Source: Effrenium voratum
Taxonomy: Eukaryota; Sar; Dinophyceae; Suessiales; Symbiodiniaceae
DNA length: 64,000 nucleotides
Direction: 5' to 3'
Assembly (NCBI GenBank): GCA_963377175.1
Contig: CAUJNA010001757.1
Location: forward strand, 668,268-732,267
Shown: positions 58,201-64,000 of the stretch, one piece after another
Numbering within the stretch: the stretch's first letter is position 1
How the letters are laid out: the number at the start of each line of letters is the position of its first letter
Notes under the pieces: generated by a model
Databases searched by the model: none
Seen by the model: only the letters and a program-made list of their open reading frames with translations
Told to the model about the DNA's origin: nothing
Program-made: the position numbers and the translations under genes

Positions 58201-61034
58201 CAGCCTCTGAAAGACAGCCCAGCCCTAGACCAACCCGAAAAAAGCCCTCAACCAACTCGAAGCCAACCAAAAAGCAAGCCATTGCTTTTTCTGGTGTTCC
58301 GCGAGCGCTCATTCAGTCTGCGCCCACTCCTTCGTTATTGCGCAACAAGCTAATCCAACCCTTGCAGACCAGCCCTTCCACAGCTCCTTTAGTAGGGTAT
58401 TTCAACCCAAAGCCATAAACCAGTTTTAAACAAATCCTCAACCGACCCTCAGCCAGCCCTCAGCCAATCAACCCAAAACCAACCCTGAAGCTAGCCCGCC
58501 CCGACCAGCACTAGAGAAGCACCACGCCCCGAACCAGCCCTAAGACAACCTTTAAACAAGCCCGAGCAAACAAATCCCCCAACCCTCAGCCAACCCTAAA
58601 CAAACCAAAGCTGGCGCGGGAGAAACGCTGGGTTTAGGGTTCCAGGACCGGCAGCTTTGGGCTGAGTGAGGGTGGCTCTAGTGCTCCTCCAATGCTCCGG
58701 GCCAGGGTGGGCCAGCTTTTGGTGGTTCAGGTTGGTTTGGATTGGTTTGGGGTTGGCCTAGGGTTTAAGGAAAAGCTTAAGTTTTACGCTGGGAGTGGTG
58801 CGAAGGTCAGGGTAGGCTAGGTTTGGGTTGGTGTAGGGTTGGCTGGCTGAGGGTTGGTTGAGGATTGGTAGGGTTGGTTGAGGATTGGTTTCATTTCGGG
58901 TTGGTTTCGGGTTAAGTTTAGGCTTCCACGGTGGGCCAGCTTTGGGCTAAGTTGGGTAGGCTACTAAAGGAGCAGTGGAGCACTAGAGGGTTGAAGGCTG
59001 CCAGGGAAGGAAAAGCATGTTGCGGGTTGGAGAGTAGGTAACACTAGAAGAGCACTAAAAATGCACCCGACGAAGACTGAATGATAAAGGAGCACCGAAT
59101 GATCACTAGTAGCACTAGAGTAGCACCAGAGGAGCAGTAGAAAACCACTAGAGGATGACTAGAGGGCCATTGAAGGATCACTAGAAGAGGAGCACTCCTG
59201 AAGGCTAGAAGATCACTAGAAAAGCACATGACTGGAGTATCAATGAAGGTCACTGGAAGATCACTAGAGGGCATGCGCTAGAGGAGCACCAGAAAATCAC
59301 TGAGCAGAAGTACCACTAGCGCGATCAGTAGAGGCGCGCTACAAGTGAGGATTTTCAGGGAGTTGTGGCCAGGTGCATTAAACTAGTACTAGGGTGTCAG
59401 CACTAAAAGAGTGTCGAATGATCAGGGGATCACTACAGCACTACTGGAGGATCACGGGATGATCACTAGAAAAAACACTAAAGATCCCTCAAAGGATCAC
59501 TTGAAGATCACGAGAGGAGGACTAGTTGATCAATGAAGATTGCTAGAGCACTTTAGAGGAGGAGCACTAGAGGAGAGGATCACTAGAGGCGCACAAGAGG
59601 AATGCGCCAACAGGTCACAAATTAGCTTACTAAAGTATCACTAGCGGATCACTGGAGAATCTTTAGAGGAGCGCTAGATGATCACTGGAGGACGATCACT
59701 GGCGGAGCACTAGAGGATCAGTGTCACTAAAGGATCACTAGAGGAGGACTAGAGGAGCACTAGAGGAGCAATAGAAAAGCACTAGAGGATAGAGAAAAGA
59801 GAAAAAATCACACGAAAAGCCGGCTTAGGTTCTTATGCTACAACTTGTGCCAAAAGAGCAGACTGAAAGGACAACTGCTGCTAGAAGGAACAAATCAGAG
59901 GCTCGCTCACCCTTGCAACAACTCAAAGGGTAACTTTAACTTGTACCAAAACAGACAACTCAAGGACAGCTTGCACCACCAAACGAACAATGCAAAGGAC
60001 AAATTGTACCAAAACATAGCTTGCGCCGAAAGAAAAGGCCAAAGCCACACTGCCCCAAATCGAACAATGCAAAGGCACGCGCAGAACAACTTGCAGGAAC
60101 AGAACAACTTGCACCAAAATAACCTGCTGAAATCTCACCTGACAACTTTTACCAAACAGACCACTCACACAAGAAGAACAACCGAAAGAACAAAAGTCAC
60201 TTGCGCAAAAACAAGTTGCATCAGCAAATGCTCGGAGAAGAACTGGCACCAAAAGGAACAACTTGAACCTGCAGCCGAAAGTCTTGCTGGCAATGACTCG
60301 CATGAACAGCGCTGCCGCACTGCATGGAGGGCTTGCAGCCAAATGCCTCTAGAGGCCTGGCAGGCAAAAACCCGGTCCTTTTCAAAGCAGGTGTCTGCTC
60401 AAGATGGCGCTTCAAAAAAAACCCATTTGGCCCTCTTTACCTTCTTGAACCGGCTTGCCGTTTGATTTGCATTGTCCGCTTTAGCCGCGCAAAACGTTGA
60501 TCACCTAACACGCAAGAGCATCTGTGTGCCAAGTGCGGCAGCCAGTCGCGTTCCACCTCCAAGGGCGGCCAAAAGTAGCGCACCCCGAACAAACGCTCCA
60601 ACTCGAGGACGCACAGAATCCGCCCATCCAGGCCTAAGGCCAGCCGAGGAAATCGTCTGAGTCTTGACAAGAGCTGCATGGCGTGCGAGCAGTTACGCGT
60701 TACACAGGCTTTTCTCGGCGCAGCCCGTCAGCCCACGGGTCAAACGAGAACTATCTCTCAGAAGTACACCTTGCAGCCATGCAGAACAATGCACGTTGTC
60801 CAGAACAGCCAGGTTTCTTTTGCAAAGTGCCTACTTCAGGGTTTTTTCGTGCAGGGTTGTGGGAAATGATCATTTCTGTGACACAACACAAAGGGCTTCC
60901 CAAAGACTATTTTCTTCATATAAAGGGGGATTCCCCTGTTTAGGTGTGATTCCAGGAAGCACAACGCCAAGCAGCTGATGGCGATGCTTGAGTCATGAGC
61001 CGCATAGAGCGCAATGGCGCTGCCGGTGCTAGGC
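52232..61034 (-). CDS. O-carbamoyltransferase (NodU/CmcH/TobZ family), N-terminal part, six exons
   Basis: Six minus-strand exons join in phase without a stop: 61034-60976, 60633-60505, 53967-53879, 53389-53269, 52491-52423 and 52256-52232. In order they show AHDSS, GRILCVLELERLFGVRYFW, FDYGAVVLFSGDPFTDRLEY, LVDHHEAHARMGFYSSPF, VVSYDGGGNDG, VFNVYLGQGK and YKTLGAMM. The family transfers a carbamoyl group from carbamoyl phosphate to a hydroxyl of a small molecule. Its N-terminal Kae1-like domain binds a metal through a His-X3-His pair and an Asp; here H-HEA-H is followed by the Asp of SYD 19 residues later, the spacing I know from TobZ. Introns are about 342, 6537, 489, 777 and 166 bp. All acceptors are AG|G; donors are GC, GT, GC, GT and GT. 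The start codon exon and the C-terminal YrdC-like half are not seen; a seventh exon may be at 28.1 kb. The physiological substrate is unknown. Confidence 0.75.
52423..52491 (-). CDS. Carbamoyltransferase exon 5 (VFNVYLGQGKRLFRLGKLG)
   Basis: Acceptor GGCCAG|GT completes the Gly codon of exon 4. It reads VFNVYLGQGKRLFRLGKLG then VDM, and ends with ATGG|GTGTGAG, a strong GT donor. The FNVYxGxG block follows DGxGD in the family. It was found by looking for this block in the expected orientation, and the phase fits. Confidence 0.8.
53269..53389 (-). CDS. Carbamoyltransferase exon 4 (HHEAH and SYDGGGNDG)
   Basis: Acceptor GTGTCAG|GTC, donor GATG|GTGTCG. It carries the most diagnostic residues of the gene: the His-X3-His pair in VDHHEAHAR and the Asp of SYDGGG. 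The exon is 121 bp, ends one base into a Gly codon, and starts in phase 0 after exon 3. Confidence 0.85.
53390..53878 (-). other. Intron 3 of carbamoyltransferase (GC-AG, 489 bp)
   Basis: A short intron between the exons with GDPFTDRLEY and HHEAHA. No repeat recognised. Open frames in it (53806-53557 minus) are probably chance. Confidence 0.6.
53879..53967 (-). CDS. Carbamoyltransferase exon 3 (FDYGAVVLFSGDPFTDRLEY)
   Basis: Acceptor CTTTGCAG|GT, donor CAAGAG|GCGCAG (GC type). Two leading bases complete the Gly codon begun in exon 2. Without splicing the frame ends five codons later (AQRA then TGA), which supports the donor. Confidence 0.75.
53968..55180. other. Proximal part of the 6.5-kb intron, non-repetitive
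   Basis: Contains a C-rich tract (54436-54466, CCCCCCGCCCCCG-like) and short frames on both strands. No gene recognised. Confidence 0.45.
55185..58960. repeat. Interleaved CCAACCCTAAAC and AGTGCTCCTCTAG repeats, both orientations
   Basis: C-rich CCAACCCTAAACC copies are on plus at about 55.31-55.35, 55.84-56.46, 56.81-56.88, 57.65-57.96 and 58.19-58.62 kb. Their reverse complement GGTTGGTTTAGGG is on plus at 55.19-55.31, 57.00-57.52 and 58.63-58.95 kb. AGTGCTCCTCTAGTG copies lie at 56.50-56.78 and 58.06-58.18 kb and in reverse complement at 57.53-57.58 kb. Units are about 10-15 bp and degenerate. The whole lies inside the 6.5-kb intron of the carbamoyltransferase gene. Confidence 0.8.
58970..59790. 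repeat. GATCACTAGAGGAGCACTAGAGG short-unit array
   Basis: Dozens of degenerate 11-12 bp units of type GATCACTAGAG and GAGCACTAGAG. This is the reverse complement of the AGTGCTCCTCTAGTGATC words at 56.5-58.2 kb. Confidence 0.85.
59840..60260. repeat. Degenerate AACAACTTGCACCAAAA repeat
   Basis: Loose ~20-bp units (CAAAAGAACAACTTGCACC variants) near the acceptor-distal end of the intron. The plus frame 59845-60465 is Asn/Gln/Lys/Thr-rich and follows from the repeat. Confidence 0.7.
60505..60633 (-). CDS. Carbamoyltransferase exon 2 (LELERLFGVRYFW)
   Basis: Acceptor GGCCTTAG|GC, 43 codons, donor TTAG|GTGATC. It reads LDGRILCVLELERLFGVRYF, equivalent to the DGxIVxxxEEERFxRxKH block of bacterial members, with LELER replacing EEER. 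The frame stays open past the donor to a stop at 60437, so a non-spliced reading gives a false longer protein. Confidence 0.75.
   Translation of the reverse strand, partial: AWMGGFCASSSWSVCSGCATFGRPWRWNATGCRTWHTDALAC
60976..61034 (-). CDS. Carbamoyltransferase exon 1 of those seen (AHDSS motif)
   Basis: After GAGTGAG|G it reads PSTGSAIALYAAHDSSIAI and ends with A|GCTGCT, a GC donor that leaves one base. AHDSS matches the GHDAS/GHDSS motif near the N-terminus of the family. A start codon is not in this exon. A GTG-initiated frame from 61039 is open, but initiation there is unlikely. Confidence 0.55.
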
Positions 61035-61039
61035 CTCAC

Positions 61040-61920
61040 TCAAATAAGAGCAGCTGGACGCGAGGGGAAGCTCGGAAAGAGCATGGGGAAAAATACAAAT
61101 CCCACCCGTTAATGTATAATTTCATTCCTTCCCACAAAGCCACAAACACACGTGAATGAGGCATGCCTCAAAAAACCCCGACCTGCTGGCCCTTCGCCCC
61201 CGGTGAAGTGAAATTACGGCCAAGGAACAACTCTGAAAAGGCCTCCTGAAATCCAAAGCCATCAGCAACGGCCAGCTTGGAACGCGGGGACCAGTGCCCA
61301 ACCTCGAGCGCGCACGAATTGGTGATGGATGGCGCTGGTTGGCTGACTCCTGGGCCCCGAGTACAGCCAAACAGCAGTGCGATTCCCCCTCTCTTGGGAG
61401 TAGTTGCATCGCTTGAAGCTCAGTTGGGTCCTGAGCCCCGAACAACCTTAAAAACAAGGTTTGCCGTGCCGCCAAGCCTCCCGCTTGGCTTTGCGCTGGT
61501 AGTTTTCCCAGGCACAAGCTAAAGCGCTAGCGTTCGCGAAGCTGGCCGCCTGGGTCATAACTTGGATGTACAAAATCTATCTACAACCGTTCTGAACAAA
61601 GCAAAGACAAGATGTAAGGCGGTGCCACCGGCTTACCAAGGTAGAGCAACCAGTTGACACTTGAATGGGTATCAAAATTTCCTGGGTGGGCGCAACCACA
61701 ATAAGGGCCATGTGGGTGGGCCCCCGGCATGGTTGCATTCCGCAAAACCATGTTGGAGGGTTTTCCATTGCGCTTCATAGGCTAAAAGCAAACGGGAAAC
61801 AAACAAAAACACCCCCAAACCAAAAAAAGATAACCAACCCCAAAAATAAACAAAGGGACGCCGGGAAATGCGAGCCATTATCAAGAACTGGTGTTAAGGG
61901 AGACTATTCAACCAGAGCCC
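61040..61920. other. Unassigned stretch upstream of the first exon seen
   Basis: Should contain the promoter or first exon(s) of the carbamoyltransferase gene if these are nearby. I could not identify a start codon exon, and there is no TATA-like or spliced-leader-like signal I trust. Confidence 0.35.
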
Positions 61921-61927
61921 TCTTTTT

Positions 61928-63770
61928 ATGCTGCCTGTGGCCCCCCCCCCAGCGGTCCATGATGACCGCAAATATATGGCACAATGCTCATGCGTAGCAT
62001 GCCTGAGTGCAGAATACCAAGGCGAAGATGGATACTGGGTTGAAGATGAGGAAGATGAGGAAGGCAACGAGGGCTTCGGCGAAGGTATTTTCTCGAAGTT
62101 CACGATGCATTTGCCGTCGTCAGGGCAGATTTTGAAAAGCGGCAAACGAAAAGGAAGGTCATTCATCACCATCACAGAAACCCTGTCGAAGCCAGGAAAG
62201 CATCTCACTCAGGGAGAATGCTCCACAACGTAGGGCAAGATAGAGACCAGGCTGGAAGGGAAGACCACACAAGGACAAGGGATCTACGGGTCCTACCGAG
62301 AATGCAAATTGATCACCGAGGGGTGCCGCCATGACCTCAAAGCCCAGCAACCTTCCTACACCCCACGCGCTGCAACATAGAGGATCAGCCTACAACCTCG
62401 GTACATACCGCCCGACATGAATCAGACGGAGCAACCGTGCGAGAGCTCAGTGAACGGCATGCTTCCTTGGTCCTATGGAGAGTGGAAGCGAGTCAGCTGG
62501 ATGTTGACACAAGAACTCCGCCACAGATCAAACAAGCTCGGTGTGGGTGTTGCAACAGATGGACCACGTGAGCTCTACAACCTCCTCGAGTCTCTCCCGA
62601 CAGCGCGCCCATCTTGCGTGGAGAAATCCCAGCATCTGAATGATGACTTCTTTCCGAACACACTAAGACAAGAATTAAACTGGCATCCGTTTTCCAAGAC
62701 ACGGTGCAATCTATGCTGAACGCAAAAACAGAGATGAGATCTTTACTTCACATCGGTAGATGAGCTATCTGCCACCAAACTATCAGGTCGCCGCGAATCG
62801 GTAGCACAATCTTGACAATCTTGAGAGGAATGGCAAGATTGGACGGACAATAGTCAAGAAGGGCTTCAGCCTCCCTGGGCAGGAAGAAAGAAGGAAGATT
62901 CGAGAATACTATGAACACGATGCACCATCCAGGCCATTCTCAGCACAGCCTTTGATTCGCCCCTGGCCCATGCTAACCGCGGGCAATGGGCTGATCAAGG
63001 CCAGCCGCCTGAAGGCAGGGTACGGCTTTCATGGGAATAGAAGAGCTCGTGTTCGCATGGCAGATTCCTTCTTTACATATTTCGAGTCAATCCCGAAAGG
63101 AAGACAAGCGAACATCATGATTGTTGCCCCCGGACTGGAAAAGGACAAGCAGCCTGCTGCCACAACAAGGGGTTCAATACCGACAGGTCGAGCCCTCTAC
63201 GTCGGTCTCTGATAACTTTTTATGGTGCGTCAAGAATGGATTTCCTCTCAGGCAACGCGTCGGCCAGAAGATGGCAGAAGTGTAGCTGAGATTCAAGTGG
63301 CTGTGGAGCCATGGGCGAGTACCTGCTTACTCTGCAAGGAAGTGACGAAGGGTGATCTTCAGTCCAAAGCGAATCAACCATGGTTGCGCAGGCTCCCCCA
63401 GCACAGGTTTGACGATACGGTGGATGCCCCTGCCCTATTGCAAGTACACCACCCGCAACCACAAACCCACAGAAGACTTTGTCAGAGACTTCTCCAGAGA
63501 GAAAGTCTCCAACTACGGCGATAGAGGCCCGCAAAAGAAAACACCCCACAGCGCAAGATACAGATAGAGGATCTGCGTCGTCCATCAGGTCAGTATCTCA
63601 TCAGGAGTCTTTCAGGACAGGCTCCCACCTGCGATCTGAAAACAACATCGCGAAGGTCATGGACTCATATGGCAACAGCCCATTCCGCTCTAGACCGAAC
63701 GACTCACCGAGCGGAGCAGCATCTGCGCGGACACCCAAGCAGCACGCCGAAGGTTCCATTTAACTCTGAA
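61928..63770 (+). pseudogene. Unrecognised, frame-broken coding-looking region
   Basis: Plus-strand pieces in different frames look coding: 61928-62233 (acidic stretch, then SGKRKGRSFITITETLSKPG), 62417-62719 (SYGEWKRVSWMLTQELRHRS), 62801-63212 and 63352-63763 (CKYTTRNHKPTEDFVRDFSR, then Ser/Arg-rich). The clearest is 62801-63212, about 137 codons: KKGFSLPGQEERRKIREYYE, RPWPMLTAGNGLIKASRLKA, RMADSFFTYFESIPKGRQAN, IMIVAPGLEKDKQ, ending with TGA. I know no family with this sequence. Dense slips argue for a decayed mobile-element or gene copy. Confidence 0.4.
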
Positions 63771-63854
63771 GTACGCTGGTCGACTCCCTGAAGCACTTGG
63801 ATCCCAAGAGGCACTACCCTTCGGTCAAGAGACAACTATAACTAGTTAGTCTCT

Positions 63855-64000
63855 TAAGGCGGAGCGGTGGGACCGAACCCACCCTGCGAAAATGACACCC
63901 TCTGCGGGGATTGGCGTGGTTGATGTGCAAAAACTGCGGACTTCTTAAGATTTCTGATTTGCGCACGCGACCCTCTGCGTGGATCGGCGTGGTCGATGTG
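63855..64000. repeat. Dispersed GGTGGGACCGAACCCACC repeat, copy 2, with internal duplication
   Basis: A perfect hairpin (GGTGGG 63866-63871, ACCGAA loop, CCCACC 63878-63883) is followed by TGCGAAAATG. Then come two copies of ACCCTCTGCG(G/T)GGAT(T/C)GGCGTGGT, spaced about 73 bp, the second cut by the window end. Shared with 48191-48300. Confidence 0.7.

Noticed and set aside
59845..60465. 206-codon Asn/Gln/Lys-rich plus-strand protein
   Set aside because: It follows a degenerate ~20-bp repeat inside an intron.
63855..63890. tRNA gene
   Set aside because: Only a T-arm-like hairpin with a six-base loop is present; no acceptor stem, D-arm or anticodon arm could be folded around it.

Overview
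The window looks like nuclear DNA of a dinoflagellate, most likely a Symbiodiniaceae-type alga. The evidence is a very low gene density, several Ty1/copia-like retrotransposons of a dinoflagellate type (one carrying a methyltransferase-like domain), GC as well as GT splice donors, splice acceptors that all read AG|G, kilobases of short-period satellites, and degenerate repeats built around the CCCTAAA word. No rRNA, tRNA, CRISPR array or bacterial-style operon was found. The species assignment is an inference; the gene and repeat calls come from the sequence.

Layout. 1-6.47 kb: 5' part of a broken copia element on the minus strand (putative LTR, primer site, gag, protease, methyltransferase-like domain, integrase; the reverse transcriptase would lie off the left edge). 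6.47-13.4 kb: two blocks of a 33-bp satellite separated by a CCCAGCC-rich repeat and a GATACG-type repeat present in both orientations. 14.6-18.6 kb: a run of simple repeats (TTGC, TTTC, GAAT, GCATGAAT, TTGA/TTGG, ATGAC). 20.6-27.0 kb: a second degraded copia element on the minus strand, bounded by direct LTR-like copies and with a recognisable primer site, whose reverse-transcriptase block is inverted. 27.1-28.0 kb: inverted CCAACCCTAAA-type repeats. 32.5-33.4 kb: AT-rich AAATTTCAC repeat. 36.0-37.2 kb: hairpin-forming ~115-bp minisatellite. 39.2-42.1 kb: remnants of a third copia element with a ~250-bp satellite between its gag and reverse-transcriptase pieces. 43.5-49.4 kb: small tandem repeats and GC-alternating tracts.

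The one host gene I can assemble is on the minus strand at 61.03-52.23 kb. Six short exons join in phase into the N-terminal part of an O-carbamoyltransferase (NodU/CmcH/TobZ family), with an AHDSS motif, an HHEAH motif and an Asp 19 residues further on. A seventh exon of the same type at 28.1 kb (AGKLMAYAALG) is in phase with the sixth, which would imply a ~24-kb intron holding the third retroelement and several satellites. The C-terminal half of the protein was not found. A 6.5-kb intron of this gene consists mainly of two degenerate repeat families that occur in both orientations.

Other stretches hold isolated coding-looking segments, such as 62.80-63.21 kb on the plus strand, that I do not recognise. 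Most long open frames in the window come from microsatellites or satellites and should not be read as proteins.
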